Positions 1 to 4,844 of a DNA stretch of 5,029 nt are shown in pieces. The notes under the pieces were generated by a model. It did not search any database, was not told where the DNA came from, and worked only from the letters and a program-made list of their open reading frames with translations. This DNA comes from Lamprocystis purpurea (GTDB lineage Bacteria > Pseudomonadota > Gammaproteobacteria > Chromatiales > Chromatiaceae). The first letter of the stretch is position 1, and each line of letters opens with the position of its first letter. Made by a program: the position numbers and the translations under genes. The stretch is taken from assembly GCA_020718945.1 (NCBI GenBank), contig DYRB01000008.1, forward strand, positions 12,513 to 17,541, read 5' to 3'.

Positions 1-1
1 C

Positions 2-70
2 CGCGACGGCGTGGCGGCGGGGGCCCAGGCCAGGGTCGAGACCGAGGCCGAGGCCAAGGGGGGCAAGTGA
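2..70 (+). CDS. 3' end of upstream gene, probable periplasmic adaptor (MacA/HlyD-like), partial
   Basis: An open frame enters from the left edge and ends at TGA 68-70, leaving 22 residues that start RDGVAAGAQARVE and end in a charged, Ala/Glu-rich tail (TEAEAKGGK). The segment is too short for a domain assignment. The 'DGV..GA.ARVE' pattern resembles the last strand and tail of membrane-fusion (periplasmic adaptor) proteins, and an adaptor gene is the usual partner directly upstream of a MacB-type ATPase and its permeases. That identity is inferred mainly from position. The reading frame itself is supported by G/C-rich third positions and by the stop falling just before a non-coding, repeat-bearing spacer. 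Confidence 0.5.
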   Translation, partial: RDGVAAGAQARVETEAEAKGGK

Positions 71-92
71 TCTGCCGGCGCACGACTCACCA

Positions 93-138
93 CGCAAACA
101 TCGTCTTGGCCGCAAATGAACGCAAAAAACGCAAATGG
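93..138. repeat. CGCAAA short-repeat cluster in the intergenic spacer
   Basis: The spacer between the adaptor stop (70) and the ATPase holds CGCAAATGAA (111-120), CGCAAAAAA (121-129) and CGCAAATGG (130-138), a near-tandem array with a 9-10 base period. A further CGCAAACA lies at 93-100. The A-rich composition contrasts with the GC-rich surroundings. From memory, similar CGCAAATGAACGCAAA-type strings occur dispersed between genes in various proteobacterial genomes, so this is probably a copy of an interspersed short repeat. The repeat covers the ATG at 135, which makes that ATG a doubtful translation start. Confidence 0.5.
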
Positions 139-152
139 TTCAGCCGGCATCC

Positions 153-157
153 GGGGA
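153..157 (+). promoter_or_regulatory. Shine-Dalgarno-like GGGGA favouring the GTG start of the ATPase
   Basis: GGGGA lies 7 bases before GTG 165. The in-frame ATG at 135 has only A-rich repeat sequence in front of it and no purine-rich ribosome binding site. The motif is modest, but together with the family-typical N-terminus it decides the start. Confidence 0.4.
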
Positions 158-164
158 ATCCGCG

Positions 165-839
165 GTGATCGAGCTGACCGGCATCGAGCGCCGCTTCCAG
201 GTTGGCGACCAGGTGGTCGCGGCCCTGAGGGGCGTCGATCTGACCCTGGGCGACGGGGACTATGCCGCCGTCATGGGCCCCTCGGGCTCGGGTAAGAGCA
301 CCCTGCTCAACATCCTCGGCCTGCTCGACCGCCCGGACGCCGGGACCTATGCCCTGGGCGGGGTGGAGACCACCAGCCTGAACGAGGAGCGCCGTGCCAG
401 GCTGCGCCGCGAGCGCATCGGTTTCATCTTCCAGTCCTTCCACCTGATCCCGCGCCTGACCGCGGCGGGCAACGTGGAGCTGCCCCTGACCCTGGCCGGG
501 GTGGCCCCGAAGGAGCGCCGGGAGCGGGTCGCCGCGGCCCTGGACGCCCTGGGCCTAACGCCCCGGGCCCACCACCGCCCGGATCAGCTCTCCGGGGGCC
601 AGCGCCAGCGGGTCGCCATTGCCCGGGCCACGGTCATGGCCCCGGAGCTGATCCTCGCCGACGAGCCCACCGGCAACCTGGACCGCGCCTCCGGCGAGGA
701 GGTCATCCGCGCCCTGGAGGGCCTCAACGCCCGCGGCCTGACCCTGATCCTGGTCACCCATGATCCGGTGCTGGGCGGGCGGGCGCGGCGGCGCATCCGC
801 ATGGCCGACGGGGCCGTGGCGGAGGACCTGTGCGCCTGA
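165..839 (+). CDS. ABC transporter ATP-binding protein, MacB/LolD-type exporter ATPase
   Basis: This is the cytoplasmic ATPase that powers the exporter; two copies would bind the permeases encoded downstream. Numbered from GTG 165 (224 residues), it shows Walker A GPSGSGKST (38-46), the LNILGLLDRPDAG run typical of the LolD/MacB group, Q-loop Gln 90 in GFIFQSFHL, signature LSGGQ (142-146), Walker B LILADE with catalytic Glu 167, the D-loop in TGNLD, and H-loop His 199 in VTHD. All catalytic motifs are intact and the length is normal for a stand-alone ATPase of this family. I chose GTG 165 over ATG 135 because translation then begins (M)IELTGIERRF, matching the usual 'MIEL' start of relatives, because GGGGA precedes it, and because ATG 135 lies within a short repeat. 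ATG 135 would add 10 residues. The stop codon overlaps the first permease, implying translational coupling. The substrate (lipoprotein, peptide or small molecule) cannot be told from the ATPase. Confidence 0.93.
   Translation: MIELTGIERRFQVGDQVVAALRGVDLTLGDGDYAAVMGPSGSGKSTLLNILGLLDRPDAGTYALGGVETTSLNEERRARLRRERIGFIFQSFHLIPRLTAAGNVELPLTLAGVAPKERRERVAAALDALGLTPRAHHRPDQLSGGQRQRVAIARATVMAPELILADEPTGNLDRASGEEVIRALEGLNARGLTLILVTHDPVLGGRARRRIRMADGAVAEDLCA
821..825 (+). promoter_or_regulatory. Shine-Dalgarno GGAGG for the first permease
   Basis: GGAGG lies 4 bases before GTG 830, inside the 3' end of the ATPase gene. It supports GTG 830 as the start and the 10-base overlap of the two genes. Confidence 0.6.
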
Positions 840-2035
840 GGGACACACTGGGCTTCGCTTTCCAGGCGCTGGGCAGCCACAGCGCGCGCACCTGGCTGAC
901 CCTGCTCGCCGTGGGGCTCGGGACCGCCGCTGTGGTCCTGCTGAGCGCCCTGGGGGAGGGGGCGCGGGCCTATGTGGAGGACGAGTTCACCCAGCTCGGG
1001 ACCCACCTGCTGATCGTCTTTCCGGGGCGCAACGAGACCACCGGCGGGCCCCCGCCCCTGCTCGGGGAGACCGCCCGGGACCTGACCCTGGACGACGCCC
1101 TGGCCCTGACCCGGGCCCGGGGCGTGGCGCGGTTGGCCCCGTTGAGCGTGGGTCAGGCGAAGGTCTCCGCCGGGAGCCGGGAGCGCGAGGTGAACATCAT
1201 CGGCACCACCGCGGACTTCCTGGGGGTGCGCCACCTGTCCATGGCCCAGGGGCAGTTTCTGCCCCCCGGTGACCCCACCCGCGGGCACGCCGTGGTGGTG
1301 CTGGGCAAGACCCTGGCGAGTGAGCTGTTCGGCCACCACCAGGCGGTGGGGGGCTGGGTGCGCATCGGCGAGCGGCGCTTCCGGGTGACCGGCATCCTGG
1401 CCGATACCGGGCAGTCCCTGGGCGACACATTGGACGATCTGGCCATAATCCCGGTCGCCTCCGCCCAGGCCCTGTTCAACAGCCCCGGGCTGTTCCGCAT
1501 CCTGGTGGAGGCCCGCGGCCGTTCGGCCCTGCCCGGGGCCGAGGCCGCCATCAAGGATCTGATTCGCGCCCGCCACGAGGGGGAGGACGACGTGACCGTC
1601 ATCACCCAGGACGCCATGCTGGCCACCTTCGACAAGATCCTCAAGGCCCTGACCCTCGCGGTAGCCGGCATCGGGGCCATCAGCCTGGCGGTGGCCGGGG
1701 TCCTGATCATGAACGTCATGCTGGTGTCCGTGTCCCAGCGGACCGCCGAGGTCGGCCTGCTCAAGGCCCTGGGGGCGGCCCAGGGTCAGGTCGCCGCCCT
1801 GTTCATCGCCGAGGCATTGCTATTGGCCGGGGCCGGGACCCTGGCCGGGCTGGGCCTGGCCCTGGGGGCGGTGCAGGGCTTCAACGGCATCTTCACGTCC
1901 TTCCAGTTGGTCATCCCGGCCTGGGCGCCGATTGCGGCGGTGGCGGTGTCCCTGGGCTCTGGCCTGGTCTTTGGCCTGGCCCCGGCCCTGCGTGCCGCCC
2001 GGCTCGACCCGGTGGTGGCCCTGACCGGGCGCTGA
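830..2035 (+). CDS. ABC transporter permease, MacB-like periplasmic core plus FtsX domain (permease 1)
   Basis: This inner-membrane permease of 401 residues belongs to the type VII (MacB/LolC/FtsX) exporter fold. The order is a short amphipathic N-terminus, TM1 at about 21-41 (TLLAVGLGTAAVVLLSALGEG), and a large periplasmic core of the MacB_PCD type at about 45-265. TM2 follows at about 274-299, then the cytoplasmic coupling segment with RTAEVGLLKALGAAQGQ (from 304). TM3 lies at about 321-347 and TM4 at about 366-388, with the family tail AARLDPVVAL. There is no fused ATPase, so it must use the separate ATPase encoded just before it. The start is GTG 830, supported by GGAGG at 821-825 and overlapping the ATPase stop by 10 bases, so the two are almost certainly co-translated. 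It is clearly paralogous to the permease at 3034-4245, sharing AAVVLL, GEG, EFTQ and LGAAQGQ. A heterodimer of the two is the likely assembly. Transported substrate is unknown. Confidence 0.92.
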   Translation: MRLRDTLGFAFQALGSHSARTWLTLLAVGLGTAAVVLLSALGEGARAYVEDEFTQLGTHLLIVFPGRNETTGGPPPLLGETARDLTLDDALALTRARGVARLAPLSVGQAKVSAGSREREVNIIGTTADFLGVRHLSMAQGQFLPPGDPTRGHAVVVLGKTLASELFGHHQAVGGWVRIGERRFRVTGILADTGQSLGDTLDDLAIIPVASAQALFNSPGLFRILVEARGRSALPGAEAAIKDLIRARHEGEDDVTVITQDAMLATFDKILKALTLAVAGIGAISLAVAGVLIMNVMLVSVSQRTAEVGLLKALGAAQGQVAALFIAEALLLAGAGTLAGLGLALGAVQGFNGIFTSFQLVIPAWAPIAAVAVSLGSGLVFGLAPALRAARLDPVVALTGR

Positions 2036-2055
2036 GGGTCGGGTAGACTTACCCT

Positions 2056-2919
2056 ATGGCCGGCAAAGACACCGTTTCCAAGACCCTGCTGAAGCGCATC
2101 GTCGTCGATCTGGCGCGATATCTGTTTCATCTGGAGATTGAGGCGTTGGAGGTGCTCGACACGGAGCAGCAGCGGGTGGAGGACCGACGTGCGGACTTGG
2201 TGGTGCTGGCACGGGACGCCGACGGCGAGTTCCTGCTCCATGTGGAGATCCAGAACGACAACGACCCGCGCATGCCCCTGCGGATGCTGCGCTACCGCAC
2301 GGACCTGATGCTCGCCTGGCCGGGGCGGGACGTGCGGCAGTATCTGGTCTACATCGGTCGGGCGGCCCTGAGCATGGCCGACAAGGTCCAGGGCTGGCGC
2401 TTGGACTACGGCTACGGCCTGATCGACATGCACCGCATCGACTGTCGGACGTTGATGGACCAGGGCAGCGCGGATGCCCTGGTGCTGGCGGTCCTGTGCG
2501 ACTTCCAAGGTCGCGACCCTCGGGCGGTGGTGCGCGAGATTCTGACCCGCTTGCAGCAATTGACCCAGGACTCACCTCGGCGTTTCCGGGAATACCTGGG
2601 GATGCTGGAGATCCTGTCCACCAACCGCGACCTTGCGCAGACCATTCGGGAGGAGGAAAAGATGCTGACCATCGCCGTTGAAGAGCTACCGTCCTATAGC
2701 CTCGGCCATGAGGCCGGGCTGGAGCAGGGCTTGGAGCAGGGCCTGGAGCAGGGCGAATTGGCCGCCGCCCGGGCCATGCTCCAACGCCTGCTCGAGCGCA
2801 AATTCGGCCCCTTGGACGACGAGACCCGGGCGCGCATCGCCGCGGCACCCCTAGACCGGCTCTGGGGCTGGGCTGAGCGGGTGCTGACCGAGGGCTCCAC
2901 CGCGGCGGTACTGAATTGA
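2056..2919 (+). CDS. Rpn-family PD-(D/E)XK nuclease with DUF4351-like C-terminus (RpnL-like)
   Basis: This 287-residue protein resembles the recombination-promoting nuclease / 'transposase_31' group. The N-terminal half has the nuclease core: Asp 47 in RRADLVVLA, then HVEIQND with Glu 64 and Gln 66. The Gln in place of the canonical Lys of PD-(D/E)XK is usual in this family. A middle helical region follows (about 110-200). Then come an acidic segment EEEKM (199-203), three perfect GLEQ repeats (221-232), and a tail at about 237-287 (LQRLLERKFGPL) of the DUF4351 type. It is soluble, with no signal peptide or membrane segment. The start at ATG 2056, 20 bases after the permease 1 stop, has only a weak ribosome binding site. 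The gene separates two permease genes that belong together, so it looks inserted. Rpn proteins of E. coli act as phage-defence toxins restrained by a separately translated C-terminal piece; a matching internal start exists here at 2662. The family assignment is firm, while a role in defence is inference. Confidence 0.87.
   Translation: MAGKDTVSKTLLKRIVVDLARYLFHLEIEALEVLDTEQQRVEDRRADLVVLARDADGEFLLHVEIQNDNDPRMPLRMLRYRTDLMLAWPGRDVRQYLVYIGRAALSMADKVQGWRLDYGYGLIDMHRIDCRTLMDQGSADALVLAVLCDFQGRDPRAVVREILTRLQQLTQDSPRRFREYLGMLEILSTNRDLAQTIREEEKMLTIAVEELPSYSLGHEAGLEQGLEQGLEQGELAAARAMLQRLLERKFGPLDDETRARIAAAPLDRLWGWAERVLTEGSTAAVLN
2648..2656 (+). promoter_or_regulatory. Strong internal Shine-Dalgarno GGGAGGAGG inside the nuclease gene
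   Basis: GGGAGGAGG, containing AGGAGG at 2651-2656, stands 5 bases before the in-frame ATG 2662. It is the best ribosome binding site I found in the window and far stronger than that of the full-length gene at 2056. A caveat is that the bases also encode Arg-Glu-Glu-Glu, so coding alone could produce them. Confidence 0.5.
2662..2919 (+). CDS. Predicted internal C-terminal product, RpnS-like antitoxin (gene within a gene)
   Basis: Starting at ATG 2662 (codon 203 of the nuclease gene), the same frame yields an 85-residue protein. It lacks the nuclease core but keeps the GLEQ repeats (residues 19-30 of the short form) and the DUF4351-like tail (about 35-85). What I see is an excellent Shine-Dalgarno with 5-base spacing and an in-frame ATG placed between the catalytic domain and the repeat. 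What is known is that E. coli Rpn genes encode such separately translated C-terminal proteins (RpnS), which bind and block the full-length toxin, and whose dimerising helix can carry four-residue repeats of variable number. From this I infer that the 85-residue product is the cognate inhibitor. A stronger internal than upstream ribosome binding site would give antitoxin excess. The alternative is a chance SD from consecutive Glu codons with no separate product. Confidence 0.5.
   Translation: MLTIAVEELPSYSLGHEAGLEQGLEQGLEQGELAAARAMLQRLLERKFGPLDDETRARIAAAPLDRLWGWAERVLTEGSTAAVLN
2716..2751 (+). repeat. Three tandem 12-base units encoding GLEQ
   Basis: The units at 2716-2727, 2728-2739 and 2740-2751 follow the pattern GGN-YTG-GAG-CAG and each encode Gly-Leu-Glu-Gln. 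They differ only at synonymous positions (GGG/GGC and CTG/TTG), so the protein repeat is perfect while the DNA has begun to diverge. Four-residue repeats of this kind are a known length-variable feature in the dimerising helix of Rpn C-terminal domains. Expansion or contraction by slippage would keep the reading frame. Confidence 0.85.
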
Positions 2920-2982
2920 CGGTGTAGGTCGAAGCGCCGTGGCGGTTCCGCCAGGCCATGGGCCAAGTCCAAGAGCGGCACA

Positions 2983-2998
2983 ACCGGCAAGCGCCGGT
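2983..2998. repeat. Inverted repeat (ACCGGC-AAGC-GCCGGT) between nuclease and permease 2
   Basis: The 114-base spacer 2920-3033 has a perfect 6-bp stem with a 4-base loop here, and a second dyad TGGCGG-TT-CCGCCA at 2940-2953. Neither is followed by a T-run, so neither is a convincing intrinsic terminator. They could modulate readthrough or mRNA decay between the nuclease and permease 2, or be remnants of the event that brought in the nuclease gene. I see no promoter or ribosome binding site I would defend in this spacer. Confidence 0.35.
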
Positions 2999-3033
2999 CC
3001 GGTCGCTGCCCCAATCCAACCCAGCCACCTGCC

Positions 3034-4245
3034 ATGCTCACCCAGGACTTCGTCGCCTATACCCTCGGCGCCCTGAGGGCGCGACGCGGGCGCAGCCTGC
3101 TGACCTTGCTGGGCATCGCCATCGGGGTCGCCGCGGTGGTCCTGCTCACCGCCATAGGCGAGGGGGTGCACCGCTTTGTGCTGGCGGAGTTCACCCAGTT
3201 CGGCTCCAACCTGATCGGCATAGCCCCGGGCAAGACCAGTACCCTGGGCATGTCCGGGGCCGTGGTGAGCAACATCAGGCCCCTGTCCATGGCCGATGCC
3301 AGGGCCCTGGACCGGGTCCCCGGGGTGACCGCTGTGGTGCCCATGGTCCAGGGCAATGTGGCGGTGGAGGCCAGCCCGGCGGGGGGTGGGACCCGCACCC
3401 GGCGCAGCCTGGTCCTGGGGGCGGGCAGCCAGGTCCCCCTGGTGTGGCAGATGCGCCCGGCCATAGGACGCTTCCTGCCCGCGGAGGAGGCCGGGGCCCG
3501 CGCCTTTGCGGTGCTGGGGGCCAAGCTCCGTCAGGAACTGTTCGGGGCGACCTCTCCGCTCGGGGCGCGTATCCGGGTCGGGGCCGAACCCTACCGGGTC
3601 ATAGGGGTCATGGAGCCCAAGGGGCAGATGCTCGGCTTCGACCTGGACGACACGGTGTTCATCCCGGTGGAGCGGGCCCTGGCCATGTTCGACCGGGATA
3701 GCCTGATGGAGATCGACCTGCTCTACGGCCCCGACCAGGACGGCGACGCGGTGGCCACCCGGGCCAAGGCCCTGCTCAAGCTGCGTCACGGGGCCGAGGA
3801 CTTCACCGTCACCACCCAGGACCAGGTCCTGGAGGTGCTCGGCTCGGTGCTGGACGTGCTCACCGCCGCGGTGGGGGCCCTGGGGGGTATATCGCTGGCG
3901 GTGGGGGGTATCGGCATCCTCACCATCATGACCATTGCCGTGCGCGAGCGGCGCCGGGAGATCGGCCTGCTGCGGGCCCTGGGGGCGGCGCAGGGGCAGA
4001 TCCTGGTGCTGTTCCTCGGCGAGGCGGTACTGCTGGCGACCCTGGGGGGCCTGGCCGGGCTGGCGCTGGGGGCCGGAGGTGCCTGGCTCATTGCGGCCGC
4101 GGTCCCGGCCCTGCCGACCCAGATCGCCTGGGGCTTCGTCCTGCTCGCCCTGGTCACCGCGGCCCTGATCGGCCTAGGGGCCGGGGTCCTGCCGGCCCTG
4201 GCCGCCGCGCGGCTGGACCCGGTGGAGGCGCTGCGGGATGAATAG
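3034..4245 (+). CDS. ABC transporter permease, MacB-like periplasmic core plus FtsX domain (permease 2)
   Basis: This second exporter permease, 403 residues, has the same architecture as permease 1. TM1 lies at about 21-42 (LLTLLGIAIGVAAVVLLTAI), the MacB-type periplasmic core at about 45-265, and TM2 at about 275-302. The cytoplasmic coupling segment RERRREIGLLRALGAAQGQ starts at 304. TM3 lies at about 321-350, TM4 at about 366-388, and the tail is AARLDPVEALRDE. The RERRREIGLLRALGA and LDPVEALR motifs are closer to the MacB/LolC consensus than those of permease 1. ATG 3034 gives an N-terminus (MLTQDFVAYTLGALRARRG) that fits the family, although no clear Shine-Dalgarno precedes it (CCACCTGCC). 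It probably pairs with permease 1 and the ATPase at 165-839, despite the intervening nuclease gene. Without the nuclease, the natural order would be adaptor, ATPase, permease, permease. Substrate unknown. Confidence 0.92.
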   Translation: MLTQDFVAYTLGALRARRGRSLLTLLGIAIGVAAVVLLTAIGEGVHRFVLAEFTQFGSNLIGIAPGKTSTLGMSGAVVSNIRPLSMADARALDRVPGVTAVVPMVQGNVAVEASPAGGGTRTRRSLVLGAGSQVPLVWQMRPAIGRFLPAEEAGARAFAVLGAKLRQELFGATSPLGARIRVGAEPYRVIGVMEPKGQMLGFDLDDTVFIPVERALAMFDRDSLMEIDLLYGPDQDGDAVATRAKALLKLRHGAEDFTVTTQDQVLEVLGSVLDVLTAAVGALGGISLAVGGIGILTIMTIAVRERRREIGLLRALGAAQGQILVLFLGEAVLLATLGGLAGLALGAGGAWLIAAAVPALPTQIAWGFVLLALVTAALIGLGAGVLPALAAARLDPVEALRDE

Positions 4246-4250
4246 GAAGC

Positions 4251-4265
4251 CGTCCGCTGCGGACG
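4251..4265. repeat. Perfect dyad CGTCCGC-T-GCGGACG after permease 2
   Basis: Seven-base perfect arms around a single central base lie 5 bases after the permease 2 stop. As RNA it could fold as a 5-bp stem with a 5-base loop. It is followed by AAAGCATT rather than a T-run, so it is at best a weak terminator or an mRNA 3'-end stabiliser for the exporter transcript. It could also be a protein-binding site. Confidence 0.35.
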
Positions 4266-4276
4266 AAAGCATTCCG

Positions 4277-4309
4277 AGGTTGAAACCTGTCCCCGCGACC
4301 CCCCATCAT
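4277..4309 (+). promoter_or_regulatory. Candidate promoter and operator-like dyad for cytochrome c'
   Basis: TTGAAA (4280-4285, one mismatch to TTGACA) is separated by 18 bases from CATCAT (4304-4309, two mismatches to TATAAT). That would start transcription near 4316 and leave a short leader with the Shine-Dalgarno at 4334. The perfect inverted repeat AGGTT-GA-AACCT (4277-4288) covers the -35 hexamer, where a regulator could act. The dyad does not match an FNR, NnrR or NsrR consensus that I know. The half-site GAGGTTGA recurs at 4334-4341, over the ribosome binding site. This is pattern evidence only. Confidence 0.3.
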
Positions 4310-4315
4310 GGGGTC
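4297..4315. repeat. Inverted repeat GACCCC...GGGGTC upstream of cytochrome c'
   Basis: Arms GACCCC (4297-4302) and GGGGTC (4310-4315) enclose CCATCAT. The inner part can also be read as CCCCAT-C-ATGGGG (4301-4313). It overlaps the proposed -10 region and contains the upstream in-frame ATG at 4308, which argues that this ATG is not the real start. It may be an operator or a structured leader element. Confidence 0.35.
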
Positions 4316-4333
4316 CTGCCTATCCATCGCCAT

Positions 4334-4337
4334 GAGG
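4334..4337 (+). promoter_or_regulatory. Shine-Dalgarno GAGG deciding the cytochrome c' start
   Basis: GAGG, 6 bases before ATG 4344, selects this ATG over the in-frame ATGs at 4308 and 4332. Neither upstream ATG has a comparable site, and the start at 4344 yields a standard signal peptide. Confidence 0.55.
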
Positions 4338-4343
4338 TTGACC

Positions 4344-4799
4344 ATGTCCAGTCTTCGCCGTCTGACCGCCGCCTGCCTGCTGCTCGCCGCCGCGTCCGCC
4401 CCGACCTGGGTCCAGGCCGATGCCGTCGAGGACGCCATCGAGTACCGCCAGGGGCTCATGGACATCTTCTCTTGGAACCTGACCCGCATGGGCTCCATGG
4501 TCAAGGGCGAGACCCCCTTCGACGCCGCTGCCTTCAAGGGGTATGCCGCCGACCTGGCCGCCGCGTCCGCGCTCAATTTCATGGCCGGCTTCCCCGACGA
4601 CTCGGTGAGCGATGAGAGCGAGGCCAAGGACGAGATCTGGCTGAACAAGGCCGACTTCGATGCCAAGCACCAGGCCTTCAAGGAGGCGACCGCCAAGCTC
4701 GCCACCGTCGCCGCCGCCGGCGAGGAGGGTGCCACCCGCGAGCAATTCAAGGAGGCCGCGGGGGCATGCAAGGCCTGTCACAAGGAGTTCAAGAAGTAA
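4344..4799 (+). CDS. Cytochrome c' (class II c-type cytochrome), periplasmic
   Basis: This is a secreted four-helix-bundle haem protein of 151 residues. Residues 1-25 form a Sec signal peptide: SSLRR, a hydrophobic stretch LTAACLLLAAASA, then WVQA before the predicted cut. The mature protein (about 126 residues, normal for the family) opens DAVEDAIEYRQGLM, and YRQ is a hallmark of helix A. It ends with the haem attachment site CKACH (Cys 142, Cys 145, proximal His 146) followed by KEFKK, the usual C-terminal position in class II cytochromes. By alignment from memory with the Alcaligenes protein (YRQSAL, Leu 16), the distal residue facing the haem would be the Met of YRQGLM. Cytochromes c' bind NO and CO and are linked to nitric oxide tolerance; in Rhodobacter the gene is cycP. 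The start is ATG 4344 (GAGG 6 bases upstream); ATG 4308 would add 12 residues and spoil the signal peptide. It has its own candidate promoter and is probably not part of the exporter operon. Confidence 0.93.
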   Translation: MSSLRRLTAACLLLAAASAPTWVQADAVEDAIEYRQGLMDIFSWNLTRMGSMVKGETPFDAAAFKGYAADLAAASALNFMAGFPDDSVSDESEAKDEIWLNKADFDAKHQAFKEATAKLATVAAAGEEGATREQFKEAAGACKACHKEFKK

Positions 4800-4828
4800 T
4801 TGGCTACTAGGGTTCCTTGAGCGACCCC

Positions 4829-4842
4829 CATCTGCACAGATG
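4829..4842. terminator. Weak terminator-like inverted repeat between convergent genes
   Basis: CATCTG-CA-CAGATG is a perfect dyad, foldable as CATCT/AGATG with a GCAC loop, lying between the stops of cytochrome c' (4799) and the convergent minus-strand gene (4845). On the + strand a short run AAATTTT follows at 4847-4853, 4 bases after the stem. The stem is short and the T-run brief, so terminator function is only possible, although the position between converging genes fits. Confidence 0.3.
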
Positions 4843-4844
4843 AG

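Noticed and set aside
584..1576. Long minus-strand ORF antisense to the ATPase and permease 1
   Set aside because: The translation is low-complexity (Gly/Pro/Gln/Ala/His-rich), has no recognisable domain, and opposes two clearly real genes with intact motifs. Long antisense frames are expected in very GC-rich DNA.
2776..2919. A second internal start at ATG 2776 for an even shorter C-terminal product
   Set aside because: No Shine-Dalgarno stands in front of it (GCCGCCCGGGCC), and it would exclude the GLEQ repeats. ATG 2662 is far better supported.
2940..2953. TGGCGG-TT-CCGCCA as an intrinsic terminator after the nuclease
   Set aside because: A 2-base loop is too tight and no T-run follows. 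I keep it only as part of the spacer description.
2054..3028. 324-residue minus-strand ORF antisense to the Rpn nuclease gene
   Set aside because: The composition is dominated by Arg, Pro, Ser and Gly with no motif. It is a shadow of the + strand gene.
2958..3701. + strand ORF overlapping permease 2 in another frame
   Set aside because: The translation is Arg/Gly/Pro-rich and non-protein-like, and the competing frame is a complete MacB-type permease.
2851..3789. 312-residue minus-strand ORF antisense to permease 2
   Set aside because: It is Gly/Gln/His-rich shadow coding opposite a gene with a full set of family motifs.
4308..4343. Upstream ATGs at 4308 and 4332 as start of cytochrome c'
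   Set aside because: Neither has a good ribosome binding site, and ATG 4308 lies in an inverted repeat that may be upstream of the transcription start. ATG 4344 has GAGG at 6 bases and gives a clean signal peptide.
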